Assembly (NCBI GenBank): GCA_014607495.2
Contig: CP053152.1
Location: 1,178,001 to 1,242,000 of the forward strand
From: Carposina sasakii
Taxonomy: Eukaryota > Arthropoda > Insecta > Lepidoptera > Carposinidae
Length of the DNA: 64,000 bases
Direction of reading: 5' to 3'
Below the pieces are notes generated by a model. The model was not told the origin of the DNA, searched no databases, and saw nothing but the letters and a program-made list of their open reading frames with translations. The translations under genes and the position numbers were made by a program. Of the stretch, positions 35,201-50,200 are shown piece by piece; position 1 is the first letter of the stretch, and the number at the start of each line of letters is the position of its first letter.

Positions 35201-38200
35201 TAAATCCCTTAATATTGTTCAAATTGAACGGAATAATAAAGATGAAGAGAACTCTGTCAATTTTCCGACGAACGTAGAACTTATTCCGCCATATCATTAA
35301 TTTAAATTTTTTTATTATATGTGGTGGGTTTTGTACATTACGAATAAAGGTGGGTTTTAGTAACTCTATTATGAATGCCAAAAAATGCTGGGAAACGATG
35401 GATGCGATATTTGTAAGTGTTTATGCTGTATAGGGTGATTTTTAGTCGTCCACGCTCCCGAAAACTACGGAATCTCCTTATCATCACGATCATTTTTCTC
35501 CGTGGAAGCATAGCTGGAAAGTGTCTGGTTTCCAAAATATAAGGGTCCAAAGTTGAGTAATTAGGCTGCGTTTTTCTGCATAAATGCACATTGACGCGTG
35601 TAGCAAGATTTTTTCACGAGAAATAATTAATATCTGTCTATGAAAAAACTATCATTAACACTGGACACTATAAATTTCGCACGATCAAGTAATAAAAATA
35701 AAATTCCAAAAAATTTACATCGTTTCCCAGGATTTTTTTTGGCATAAACTTACTTTATTTGATGTATAGAGTACGTACCCTTCGTTAAAGGTGGCAACGA
35801 AAAAACACCCTGTAGTTCTATATTAAACTGTCTGAAATACTAAAATGGCTACTGTTTTCCCGGAAAAAAAAAACATAATTTAAGCGGAAGAGGAACGTTT
35901 TTATGACATGATATTAGATAATATTAGACACTAATCCAGTGATTCCAGCCAAAAGAATCTGTAAGGCAATAATCGCCTATATATTTACGACAGTACATTG
36001 TGACCCCATCAACGAGATCACAAGTCACTAAGCAATTGACTCAAATTGGTTGATAGCCGCAATGGCAAGCAATGCTGCACCCGCGCAAGTTGATCGATCG
36101 GCGGAAACACGCCATTACGATGCTCCCCTATAAGCTGTTGAGCCAATAAACACTGCAATCAATGCAATAGTACAGAGGGAAGTTAAATTATCTATTCGAT
36201 TTATAGTAATATTTTTTATTGATTCGAATTCTTATGAAATTAATTGAGATTATATTCCTTTTAGTAGATTATTATTTACTAAAAGGAATATAATCTCAAT
36301 TAATCTCATATTCATTAAGAGATATTCATTAACCAAAAGTCTGCAAGAACAAACAATGTAAATTAAATGTATAATAACCGTAATGATTTATTGTCTAAAA
36401 CCGACGAATTTAAGTGTTCTCTACAATTTAAAATTTTAAAGATTTCGCAACAATAAACAGAACGCATCTCCGGTGATTTTAACAATTTTCGTGATCAGTA
36501 GTCAGCAGTGGAATATTCGACTCATTTAATTTATCATCATCATCAGCCTATTGCAGTCCACTGCTGGACGTAGGCCTCCCCAGGGCACGCCGCAAGACTG
36601 CCATGGGGGGTATTTGCCCATAGTCACCACGCTGGGCAGGCGGATTGGTGTCCGCACTTTTTATTTTGGACTATGTTGTCAACACGGGAGGTGCTGCTGC
36701 CCACCTCCCGGAAACCCTTAATCGCCTCGTACGATACCCACGGGCAGACATGGGCTGGTACGAATTCTACTCTGCCGGCACCACGCAGCCTATCTATGAA
36801 ATGAAAATTTGAAAACTTTAGTAACAAGACAAGGCCAGTTATCATCAATGTCGTAGATACGGGCGAATAACTAATACTGCCTATAATTACACCGACCAGA
36901 ATCATGTATCAGAATAGTTTCCTCAAAAAGGAACACCTTAGCACTGAAACGAACGCCTTTAATGACCGACCTATAAGTAGTCGTCACGTAAATAGACAGC
37001 TTTATAAGCATTTTGAACTTTACTTCGTCACTTTTGACATCGCTCTCTATTCTTCATCAGGAGATAGAAAGGGAGGTGCTTACAAAAATGGCGTTGACGA
37101 CGCTGTTACGATACGTTGAAAACTGTAGTACACGTTAACGAGATCGTAAGCGAAAGCGTTAAAAGACTTAATGCCTGCTGCGTTTAGAATAACTCATTTG
37201 AATAGTTTATGGCTAACCGTTATATTGGTATTGATGTTTTTATGGTAACTGAGAACTACCCTCAGTCGTAACAAATTAATCGAAGAAACAGACATTTTTA
37301 ATTGCTTCGAAACGATAGGCGAACTAAACAGTAAATGTAACGTGATTTGAAGGCTACTTCTAAGTAAATACGTGTGTATATTGCCTATTTCGTAATAAAA
37401 ATTTAATATCTACAATAGAGTCGATTCCGGCAGTCACGCTTAAACGTAAACCTAATCTTAGTCAGGTCTATCTCTCTCCGTTCTTAACATGAATGGCTGA
37501 GGGAGAAAGGGACAGGTATGACTAATTTTACGTTTAGGTTTAAGTGCGACTGCCGGAATCGACCATATTGAAAACTAGCAGTAGTTGTTATTAATTAAAT
37601 AATATTAATATACAGGATATAACAGAAAGGGTATGTTAAGCGAAAAGCTGTATAAATAGCCCACTATAGAGAACCTATTTCCAAAATTCGAGACTCGAAA
37701 TCACATTTTAATTTTTCAAGATTGTATGAAAATTCCTGAGATATTTAAAAATTCTCCATACTATCGGGAAAAATAAACATGTGATTTCGGATCTCAAATT
37801 TTGTGGATAGGTTCTCTATAGTGGGCAATTTATATAGCTTTTCGCTTAACATACCCTTTTTGTTACACCCTGTATAGGTAAATACGTTTAGTAAACCTAG
37901 TAACAAACACGCCGATTTTTTGAAGACCTAAGTTAACTAACTAGGTATTCTAAAAAACAAATCAAATACGGAAATTATCTTTGTACTTATGAATGACACA
38001 AAATATATTGGTCTGTGAAATACGAGACAAGTTTTATATGGCCGATATCACTCTCGATATTAATTGCAGGACAGTAAAATAAATCATTGCATTAGTAATT
38101 AAAATGAATAACATACATAACTCACAGTTTCCGATAATTGGCCACCGCTAAGTTTATCAGTTGGTGGTATTTAGTGCATGTATAGGTAGTTGGTAACTGG

Positions 38201-41200
38201 ACTACTTGGTATTAAAATTGATGATACAGTTTATGAAATGTTACCTAACAGGCTTTTCTCATTGGGTGCACTACCAGCGGTTAGTGATAGAAATGAAAAG
38301 GTGGAAAGGCTGGAACGAGACCTATACATATTATAATGAAAATGACACACAGTGACTAAAAGAAATCTCATTGGAGCGTAAGTCTCCATGGCAATCTCAC
38401 CCATGCGGCTATTAAAGAGATTTTGGGTGTTCCCAGTTTTCGAATGTACGTTCAAAATAATTTATAACTAGGATATAATTAAAAGAATGCCTATCGTCCA
38501 GTACCCAATTTTAATTTCATTTCAAGCCAGATTTTAGTGTTACAGCTTCGTTATATGTTTAACCTAGATTTAAAGCCATCGAGATATGACAAGAAAGTGT
38601 ATTGACCGGACATGTCAGCCTCCAACCGGGCGGAAGTTGCACGTCTTATCGCAGGATGCGCACGCGCACCTACGCTGATGCATTTCGCAATCACTATGAA
38701 TTATAATTATTAATTGCCATTGATATGGCTGGATTGAATCTTAAATACCTAGAGCATAATATTGTGTCATACATGGAGCAGTATTTTGCTAGAGTTACAT
38801 GATGCGTTGTCAGTTGTCATTCAGAGCCATTGCTATTTTATTACCCGATGTATGTTTGTATGTATGTTTGTATGTTCCTTTGAAGCACTACGCAGACCAG
38901 CAGACCAAACGCCTCGGCCGATTTTTATGATTCATACGTCAATCGATTCTTCATGACGTTAGTGAAAATCCAATATGGCGACTACTGGACGCCATTTTGT
39001 GAAAATGAAAAAAATTTAAGTCGACAAACTATATCGAGTGGGTATCGTATACATAACAACTGAATAGTCGGGATCCATTATCCGACAGCCAAGCTAATAT
39101 TTCAACGGATCCTGGCTGTTCAGTTCTTATGTTACGATCATTAGAAAATATTTTATGTTCTTCAATAGTATTCATTCCATAATAATATTATAGAATTCTA
39201 GACCACCGGACATCTAAGTGCTTGTTTTTTTTCTTTTCAGTTTTTTATGTACCTACATTATTTGGTTATTTTTTAAGCAGTCGGGTTTTTAGATTTTTTA
39301 ATTATTTTAAGCTATTGTTTCCTAGGGTAGCGACGATGAAGAAACTTTTCACACGTTGCTGTCTTTTTGCATTTGTACAGCCGCTATATGTATAACATAA
39401 AATAACACCGCTACCCTACAAAACCATTGTCTTATTTCATGGCCAGGACTCCCAGAAGACCCAGAGTTTTGTTTTTTTTCTCTCTTGCCCTTGCCTAATT
39501 CCAATATGATCGAAAATATCTTGCTTTGTACTTCTCCCATTGCACGAGTGCTCTTAATTGAAAGTCTACCGTACCATTACGTTACGTTTCCTTATAAACG
39601 TCCCATTTAAGATGAGATCTTTTTTCTAAGTACTCGTAGGTACCACCATACAACCCACAGACATTAAAGCACATAGAACAATAACGTTACGTAATAACTA
39701 AGTATAACGTTATGTAGTAACGATAACCGTTGCTGATAACGTTGTGGGAAAGATGACTAGAGATTGAAGTTGCGTCCTTTGCTCCGCAGGCCATGATTTT
39801 GAACCATATCTAATGGAAGGAGTGGTTTTTATGCATGTTTAGCAAGATTGTTACAGTATTCGTCTACAGATTTTTGTACACAGGTAGTAAGTAAGGTTCT
39901 GTCCATTATTCAACGCTTTACATACATAGACGTAAGTAGTTTTATATAAGGTGTTTTCAAAATTAGTGATTTGAATTTGACACGAAACTAGGTAGGTTAA
40001 AAGAAACAACTTTCACTGTGGGACCAACTCCGAAATAGTGAAAAAAAATCAGCTGTTCCATACAATCTCGAATGATTACTGCACTGAAATGTATGGAACA
40101 GCTGATTATTTTTTCACTATTTCGGAGTTGGTCACATAGTGACAGAGGATAGATCAATTAAATCATTCTTTGCTCAGTAATTGCATATGCGCTGATCCAG
40201 TTATGAACAAAATTCTATGTTTACGTAAATTATACATTGGTATTCGGTTTACCGAAAGCGTTATAAAATTCCTCAGACATCCTCTTATGAAATCACTATT
40301 TCCAATAACTAGCTAGTACCTGGTTCAGTGAAACGCTATTCCGATAGAGCTTAATAAGCTGTATTTCATCATGGTACTGGCATGTTACCGCTATCGCTTT
40401 ATTTTCAACTTATATTGGTTATATCAAAAGTTCATATCGTGTGATGGGATATTAACATCATAGTAAATTTGTGTTTTAATCCACAACTCTTTTATGTTGC
40501 CAGAAAACAACTTGACCGGAATGAACTGATTACCTACCAAATTTTATAACATAAATGAAACTATTTATTAAAAAACGACACATAAATTATACAGAAACAA
40601 GTTTTTCGATTTTCTAAATAATACACTCTAGACTTCCTGTCGTAAGTTTAATCACTAGTTCCGATACCTAAAACTACCAGAAAATATTAAACTATCTAAT
40701 TTCCATATTTTGAAATTTCAAAGGAAGTGTCATATTGAGAAAAGTGGTATAAATCCAGTATAAACTCCGTATTAGTAGGTTGTGCGACTTGTTTTATATT
40801 CTGGTCATGTAGAACTCGGTTAACTATTGTGAATTGCCACAGGTTCTGACATGTTTGGATGTGGTCATACTGAGAATCGGTTTAAATTACGATATGAGCA
40901 AAGCAATTTAACTAAAACATGAAGCAGAAGGGTTTAACTTCTCATTTAACAGGTAGTTAAAACATTGACGAAGAAAAACGCAACAAGGGCTCAATCCCAT
41001 AATCTTTGGAACATAATCCTGGTCCAATGGTAGGTACTGGTGAATGTTTTGAACCGGTCGTCTCGTTAGGTAGATGTCTATAACAAGCTGTTGATGAGCA
41101 TTCACACGTCTATATAGTTACAAACACGAGAAGTAATGAGTTCTTAGAATGAGTTGTAATCTTAATGTTGTCAAAGTCTCTAATTGAGTTTAGTCTCGTT

Positions 41201-44200
41201 TGGGACGCTTCTTTTCAGTGGATGCCCAGGGATGCCCGCGCCGTCCGCGTGGAATTCAGAAAAAACAAAATGTCGAAATTTTCCGGGATTAAAAGTAGCC
41301 TATATGTTAAGTGGGACCACAATATTTTCCTGAAAACTGCATCGAAATCGGTTCAACCGTTTCTAAGATTAGCGTGCACAAACATCGATCCGTTGCAATT
41401 TTATAATATGTATAGATTCATCTTGAGTGTTCTATTAAGTTTAAGAATGTATTAAAAACATACTGTATGCAACTCTATTCTAATGAACCTTTGGAGAGTT
41501 AGATTTAGTTCTTTGTTAGTTTAGGTTTTAAGGAGAGTAAAGCAAAGATAAAAAGCAAACAAAATTAAATGAAGAATTATATATTGATTAAAGAAACAAG
41601 TTAATTTTAAAATATAAGGGTTAAATTAAGAACTAATGCTCTAACTGTATAAGAAAAAACGTTCTTACCTCTAACAAATCGTATAAGAAATCGACGTAGC
41701 TCATCATAAACAAGATACAAACGACAATAAAAACACCAGACTTGTCCACTCGTAACACTGCGCGAAGAAAGAGTGGCAAATGGTAAAAAAATAAAGATTA
41801 TTGTATATGCAGGTTATGCCACACCCGGGCCGGCCTACGCAAAGCTATTCAGCACCTGACTCTCCGTATAAGGCCACTAATCAACAGGTCACTTGTTAAT
41901 ATTACTGTTTTAAGAAACCTAACGTTATTTGTCTGACATTTAGAAGCTAATTTCGCATCCTTCATGGTTAAACAATTTTCTCAACAGGAACAAAGAACAG
42001 TCATGTCGGGACATGTTATAAAGTAATTAAATGTAGGTGGAAATTAAAAAAGATAATGAATTCGTTTAACATATCCGATTTTAACCATTACAAAAGGTCT
42101 AGAAACAGAACTGGATGCAATAAAAACAACTTAGATTCAATGACCCAGCAACATCACACGTTAGCGAGAGAGGGACGCTTGAATCGTCATCACAAACCGG
42201 TCTAAAGTAGGCTTGCAAAATCCACGACGCACTGTTAGCAATCAAATATCGCAATGTAGCTTGTGACAATTCCACAAGATACCTATACTTACTGAAGCAA
42301 ATTTAACGCATACAAATGCTATGTGCAGATAGAAAAGCAGTGTTGAAAATGTTTAAAACCCAGGAAGTTCTTATTTCATAGACGATAGAGATGATCGAGT
42401 GGATCTGTGAACTAACATAACATCAAATTACAGTCCACTAGAAAGTCGTCAAGGCAATTACGAAAACAGAATAAAAAGTAACAGAAATGGTAGTTAATCG
42501 AAGCAGCAGACGCCATATGGACACGAACCATTTGTATCTGAGTACTTGTAAACATGATAATAAATCACGCCACTAACACACGTCAAAAAGTGCTTACGCA
42601 TCTGTTAAACCACGGTTGATACACAATAATGATAGAGCATCACTATCTTCATAGCCAGCAATCATACTACTATCAAATGGAGGCTTGATTTTTATTTCTC
42701 AGCTCCTTTGCGCCCGGGGCACGGATGTCTCGAAAAAAAGACAGAAAGAAAAACAAAACTGTAGTCGCACTCGCGTGTTTCTGTCCGTGGGAACTTTGAT
42801 ACAATAAAGGAGGATATCTGACGATTATTTTGGGCTGCCAGTTATTTGCAAAATTTTGATGAGCACTCAAGCGCCGGAGGCTAGCAATTTGAAGCGGTAT
42901 ATTATTCATTAAGATGAATACGATATGCGAAACAATAGAGACAGCAATGCGACAGCTTTTTACTGTGTATTTGATATAAAAACTTGGCGGATGTAATTAT
43001 CCAAAGCGAATACGTGTTGAATTTTTCTCGAAGAAACCTGTTCGTTTTGATACGGTCCCGTACCAGGAGGACGTGGTGATTCTTCACGCATAGCATTGTT
43101 TCTAACTTGTTCTCAATTATTTTATGTTTTTAGCATGGGTATTTAACTGCTGCCAAATGTCAAGGTATGGCTTACGTACACGTGTAAGTTTACGTTACGT
43201 CAGCCGGAAATGCCTTTACTTTAAACCAGCAAAAAATGCTCATATTGACTCCGCATATCTTGAAATTTTATCCTTATCGCAAGATGTTCAATATTGTGCA
43301 ACTTTAAGTATTTTTGATATTCACTGGGCAGTTTCAATCGAGTTTTGACGGCATCGAAATATGTGAATTCGCCAATGGGAGTTCCTTGCCGTCCAATAAC
43401 TTTGAGAAGCAAAGTGCGTGCGCGCATTGCAAATTGATGACTAAACCCGCTGCGATTTGCATTTCTCGACTCTCCCACAGTACCTGCCTTGTCTAGTGGC
43501 AAAATAAGGTTTTGTATGTAGGATTATATTAATCAGTAGGTATGAATGATTTATCTAACATGTGTACACGAATATCATTGCGTGTTATTATTGCATGAAA
43601 ATTTCCGAATATTTCACCGCGCATTCTATGTATTTTCATTTCATTAGTATGGTTTACTTTGCCTTGTTTTCATCGTATCGTTACAATCTCAATATCGTTT
43701 TTTATCTTTGTACCCATCTAGTTTTAAAACTTTAAACATAATTTAAAGTATTTTCCCCAGAATATATATGAATTAATTACTTTTTACATTATTGGTGTCA
43801 CCAATTGTGTCATGATTATCAAAGCTGTGTTTTTGACCCAAATAATCGCAATAGACGTCACAAATCACATGATTATTCGTCCATTTGGAGGCCACTTCCG
43901 AGTCAACCATGAAATTGTCAGAAAATATACCTAAAGTTAAATACCTACAATGGTTCGACATTAAAATTAAGTAAATTAAGCAGTTTAAACATAATATCCA
44001 CCTAACAGATTCTAATATCATTGAATTATACGGCTTTCCGTGAATTGGACTTCATTTAAACAAATACATTATGGTTCAGTGATTTTTCCCACGTAATGAC
44101 TTTAAATCTTTCGAGAAATCCCTAATAATTTAGTCTTTAAAGATTTGTGATAAGGTTTGGAATACCGATTTCTAATGCCGCGAAGGACACAGGAAATCAA

Positions 44201-47200
44201 GTGCGGTCAAATTATTCGGATCGCAAACCAAGTTCATATATGGCGTCGCATCCGGTCAATTGAATGTTTATATTACTAATCTAGTAGTGTGAAGTTCACG
44301 TTAGCCTAGTTGTATAGTTTTTTTAGTTTATTAGAAACGACAATGGTTGGCTCTTACTCAATTACGAGTAAATGGTAAATATTTAAAAAGAAAACTAAGT
44401 TATATGCCTATAGGTACAAAAAACTGCGGCATATTAGTTCTCAGACTTCTATGTCATCTACATGACTCAATAATACTAACTAATAAGTAAAAATTGTTTA
44501 GAATTCAATGCACGCATTCATTTCAACAAATCGACTTAAACATGAATCATCAATGACTAGTACGAAAATTACATCCGGAATAAGTAACAAAAGATCACTT
44601 AAACTAAATTCCCTGCCCTGTGCCCTTATTGTGATTATTTAAACTATTCCAGACATGCAACGTCCAAAATGTGGGCTTGACCATCAGATAACCACTTTAA
44701 GGGAGCTTCCGTGCTTCTATCTAATAAAATAACCTTTGCCCTTAGTCTGATAATTTTACACAGTGCCCTGTATTACTACAGACACCCTACTATCTGTAGT
44801 ATTACAACATTTACTGATAAACTCCAAGAGTGTTAAATAAATTCCTCAGCAACCTATAAAAAGTCTTTTCTTTTGTTAGTTTCTCTGGTCTATCAATCTG
44901 AATAAGTTAATCCCTTCTCATGTTATTAAGCTCAATATGAATATCAAATTAGACCTTTTCAAACGTGATATATCGTTAATATTAATCATGCTCGTCTCAT
45001 TTGTCTGATCTAATAACATGAATGTATTCTATCTTTTTAGGAAGCAATTCTTTTACAATGGCTGCATCAAACACATAATAACCATACGAACTACGCCCGT
45101 TAAAGCAATTACTACTTACATTCTGTTAATCAAATCAAATATATTATTAGTATCACTTAAAATATAAAATGCCCAAAGAGTTGGACGCATTAAATGTTAT
45201 GCTGTCGGAAATATCTTATTGGTCAATAATTGTAGATCGCCATGATGGATGGGTCAAAGGCAGTTGATCAATTAGCCCTTTGTAACTTCAACGATCAGAA
45301 TGTGATGTTCGATGCAATTTATAAAATTTAATTATAGTGGAACGAAATTGGTTACGAAGGAAGGGTTTTGATTCTTCGATCATTGCACCTAAATTAACCG
45401 TTCTGAATTCTACATCTACAGAAACAAAACAAAAATCTGAGTAAGTATAGTTATTATCGAAAACGTTGTTGGAAACACTTCAAACGGTTTAGCAACGAAA
45501 ATAGTTACGTTTTTATTTACAGTATCAAAGGTTAGGACTGTTCAAAGCATTGCGGGCTCCCTATGGACATGTACCAATAAACAGAGGGCTTCAGACACAA
45601 AACAGACGTTCCCAACAACGAACCCCCTTTTGTTTAATGCTTTTATAAATAAAGTTTAAGTACTGCCCTTTGAGTCACTTAAATTGTAGCCAGTTCTATC
45701 GAAACTTAATACACTTAAGGTTCTTTTGAAATGTTTCTATAGTATGTGAAAAGGTTTCCAAAGCTTTTGCGACATCAGCTGATACTACGTAACAAAGAAT
45801 ATATAGGTATACATAGTAATAGAATTCGACATTCAGGTAAAAATTCCAATACTTTTTTGCTCGTATAAGAACTCTGTCAGCTGTTCCTCTTCATGCGCGT
45901 GCGTCCAAATCTCCCAAACCACTGAAGCCTTCCATTAAAATCCCAACATCTGCCACGGCAGGTGCTATCAGGAATTTCTTTTACACATTTCCATTTTTAA
46001 TAATGGACGCACGTTTGTAGTTATTGACATACATGTATAAATTCATATTCAATTCTTTATTTTATATCGTCTACAATTATCTCTATTATTTATTTCTAAG
46101 AATTAAATAATCTTCTTAATTGTGAATATGTTATCTATCAACTACATATTATTGTATTATTTAAACGTGATTTTATAACATAGATGCTATCATTAAGATA
46201 TCGTACATCTATTACGAAACTTGGATCTCCATTTCCATTTTTTAAATCTTCCTCGGAACTTCGATAGTCCGGAAACGTCATATCAGTTCAGATTCTTTTT
46301 TTGCGTATCCGCTCCGCATATTCCGATATTTCATTGACGCATCAAGTAACATATCCGTTGATGCGATACTCGATACGAAAACCTATCACTTGCGCATGAG
46401 TTTGTGATTGTATTACTACAATATCAAACGTGCTTATCTTTAGTAAGTAATTGGACAGTTCAAACAATTTTTGTCAAAATTTGCCTTTTATCTTTTTCAA
46501 ATTCAGGAAATTATAAGAACAAATTCTAGTCTAGTCTCATCTAATCCCATCCCATCAAACTTCCAAATAAAACTCTTTCAAGTTACAAATAGATGAAGGC
46601 TTTGCTATTGAAATCTGTTTGTTCTTTTGTGCGGATCCCAAGTGTCAAGTTCCGTAACGGCAACCAGTCAACAGCTGCCGGCACAAAAAACACACCCTCT
46701 GCCTTTATCTGTTCGATATTAATTTATGTTACAGACGTAATATATGAGTAATACTAGTTTTGAGCTTGATGTATTATGTACGTATGTTTTGTTTTGTTGA
46801 GTTTTCTTTATTTGTGTAATTTTGTATCTGCTGAATGCAGGCCGCTTCCATCAGGTCGCAGTTGAGGTTGTTGGGGGAAGCCTATATTAAGTAGTGGACT
46901 TAAGGACTGCAATGTGATAATGATGAAACTTGTACAATCTTATAAAACTTAAATATAAGTATTTAATCTATAAGATGTCATAGAGTGCTAATGTCATACT
47001 AACTGTTTCGATGCACCATTAGACTTTTCGGTGCCTCACAATTCCAGTCCTTGACACTTAGATTCTATTAGTGTAATGTATAGTAATGTACTACATTACT
47101 AATGTATTGTAACGTATAGTAATGCAATCTAATTGTCAAGGACTGGAATTGTGAGGCACCGAAATGTCTAATGGTGCATCGAAACTGTTAGGTACACTTA

Positions 47201-50200
47201 GCATGACATTAGCACTCTATGTCTACATCTTATTTCTCTATGATCTAGGTTATCTATTTCTTCCATATTAATTTAATGGTTATTCAATTTCCATGTATCT
47301 CAATTAGTATGTGAATGGGAAGATAAAATTACAGTTGAAATATCTATACAACTCATCTTCCTTCCCCATTGCAATATCTGATAATTTAGTAACTAGTTCG
47401 AAACAAAAGCCGCACCCAACACAAAACCTAACAACGCGTAGCCGCAATACTTAGATCTACATAACTAAACTTTTTCCGAGTCATGTGTGCGTACGGTTCG
47501 TTTCCCACCAGTGGCTTGTGGGTTCCACATGGCACTGTGGAATTTGACACGCAGATGTTCGTTCCGCCACAGGAATAATAAAATACCTAATAAATATTGA
47601 GTCCTGCATTTCAAAACTATACTTCTAGATCACCTTAGAAAAAGTCGCGACATTAGTGGAATAAGTGCGTAACTGCCAAATTATGCGTTTTACAAAAAAT
47701 TTTAATTAATTTTTAATTAATTGACCCGGTGGCTCAGTGGTTAGAGCACTGACACGCGGAATGCAGAGGTCGTGGGTTCGATTCCCACCCGGGTGAGGAA
47801 TTTTTTCCATTTCTTTATTAATAATTTTATTAAAAAAAACGCTGTTAAGATGAATCATAAAGCGATGCGAGAAAACTCCGTAGTCCATTAAGTTATTGAT
47901 AAGCATGCAAATGCTATCAAAACATTTTGAAATATAAGTTTCGTGACCGTAAGATCGGTTATAAATCACCATAAAACCTTAAAATAACTTGCCTATGTGT
48001 CACTTAGTGCAGTAAGTGACCAATGTTACTAGGCACGTGTTAGCAACTTTGACGCAACGAATGCTAACGGAGTATACATTGTCTCGATGCATGTAATCAG
48101 GCACAGTCTGCAAACCATTCGCATGGGAAGGAATGCGCGTTCAACGTAATTTACTGCCAATAAACGACATATGGGACAAATAACTTTTTACGTTTAAAAT
48201 CCGTCAAAAAATCGCCGACGCTTGATATAAATCGAGTAGGTACAGCATATTGATGGCTTTCTTTTACGATTGCAGATGAAATTTTATTTTATGACGACTC
48301 TTTTAATTTACAACGCGATGAGGTCATGCTCACTTTGACATCTTAAGTTTTTATTGCTTCTCGTGAAATCACAATGTTCAAAGTTGTAATTTAACTTAAT
48401 GTTGACTGACTTGGCGAATTATATAAATCATCTTATTTTGGTTTTTTTATTTATTATTAAGTACATCATTTTATAGCCTTTTTCAAAAAATTGAAAATTG
48501 CCATTTCATTGACAGAAATTCTGATTTTGATTTCGTAATAAATCAACAAGTGTGTCGCAATTATATTTAACGTACCTACTTAGATGACTTAAGTTAATAT
48601 TTTTTACATAGACTAGCATATTCTACTCGTAAGATACTATTTATTCTAGTTATTTTGATGTGCATAGCAATAGGTAGGTACCTACATTATTTACTTACTC
48701 AGTCATTTCTTTTAGGTTTTATTCAGGGTTCGAAGTGATAATTATCACGATAATTATCTTGATAAATATACCTTGATATTATTATCTTTGATAATTATAA
48801 AAATCAAAAAACTTAAATAATCTAAGTTTATTTAGGTACATATTCCAAAAGCGCTAGACATAAAAAAAACGTTTGACTCATGAGAGAATTGTGAATTTCT
48901 TTTCTTTACATACTTTTTTACTTTTGTTTGATGTCATAAAAACAAATACAAAATAAAATTGTATATTTCTCACATTATTCTTTGCTGTTTATTTAAATGT
49001 GCCGAAAAAGTGAGACCCTCTTTGGAATAAAATATATTATCATTTGAATAAAGAAAATTTCAAGAAGTAAAATGTCAAATCAGCCAGGATAATTATCAGA
49101 TAATTAGGTATCAAGATAATTATTTAAAAAAATATATCTTGATAGTTTCGAACCCTGGTTTTATTTTGTAAATTAATTTTACTTTTTATCAAAATGTATT
49201 TCTAAAAAATGTATGAGACCTTGCCGAGTTTTTTTTTTAACTTCATATAAAATTCCTACTTTAACTAAAGACTTGCAATATCAGTTCCTGAAGATAAACA
49301 CTTTATTTAGAAAGGCGCTTCAAAAGGTGAAAGTCATATGCTTTCATGGCTTGCAAAAACTCCATCTCGGTGCGGCCTTGCCAAGGTGAGTGCAAGGGGG
49401 ACATAACGGTCCGTCTGCGTAGGCGCACCGCTTCCTCACCACGGAACAACAACAAGCGACTCTACCGCGATGATACCTATCCATCGATCGGTTACTGCTA
49501 CACCAACAGGCTTAACGCTATGGAAAACAATCAATGTATATCAATCTACATCGATACTATTATTAGCCGAATGTAAAACAAGTCTGTATACACCGGACAC
49601 AAGGCACATTTTATTAGTTTCCTTTCTTTAATAAAACATTAATGATTGGCATATATGGTGGAATATAAAGTTCGGATTTTAGGCACGTTCTGTATCGTTT
49701 TGGAGGTAGCGGTTAGGAGTAACTGTGCCGGCCCTTGTATGGAAAAGGACAGTATTTGTAAACAAAAGAGCGATGCAAGTGCGCCCAAAACAATTGATGC
49801 CAGGTGTCGAAAATTCGTCACAAAGAGTGATCTTAAGTTTGCGTAACAATAACATAAGCTACACAAAATTAGATATAAGAATAGACACATGAAATACAAC
49901 AATAGCCATTTCTGAAATTAGGCAACTTCTATGAATTAACCCTCAAAATGTAGGGTAACCAAGATTTCAATGTAATGTAATTAGCTTACACAATATCATG
50001 AAAATAATGTTATCATAATCGCATACAATTATCAGGATACATAAAAAGCAATCCACAGTCCAACGTAGTTTACATTAGAAGCAAACAGAATCGGAAAGAA
50101 AGAACCTTTTTTATTACTCCAATGAAGTACTTTAAATGCAGAATGCAAAACTGCAGCTGCACCAAGAGCACTCAAATCCCATTCCCACTAGAAAAATTTT

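Noticed and set aside
47720..47796. Possible functional tRNA gene (also 9283 and 59757)
   Set aside because: A and B boxes are good, but the anticodon arm does not form a 5-bp stem with a 7-base loop, and copies share a SINE tail.
49655..49846. 63-codon + strand ORF with NCAGPCMEKDSIC, possibly secreted
   Set aside because: The signal peptide is weak, the cysteine pattern fits no known inhibitor or peptide family, and an equally long frame runs on the other strand.
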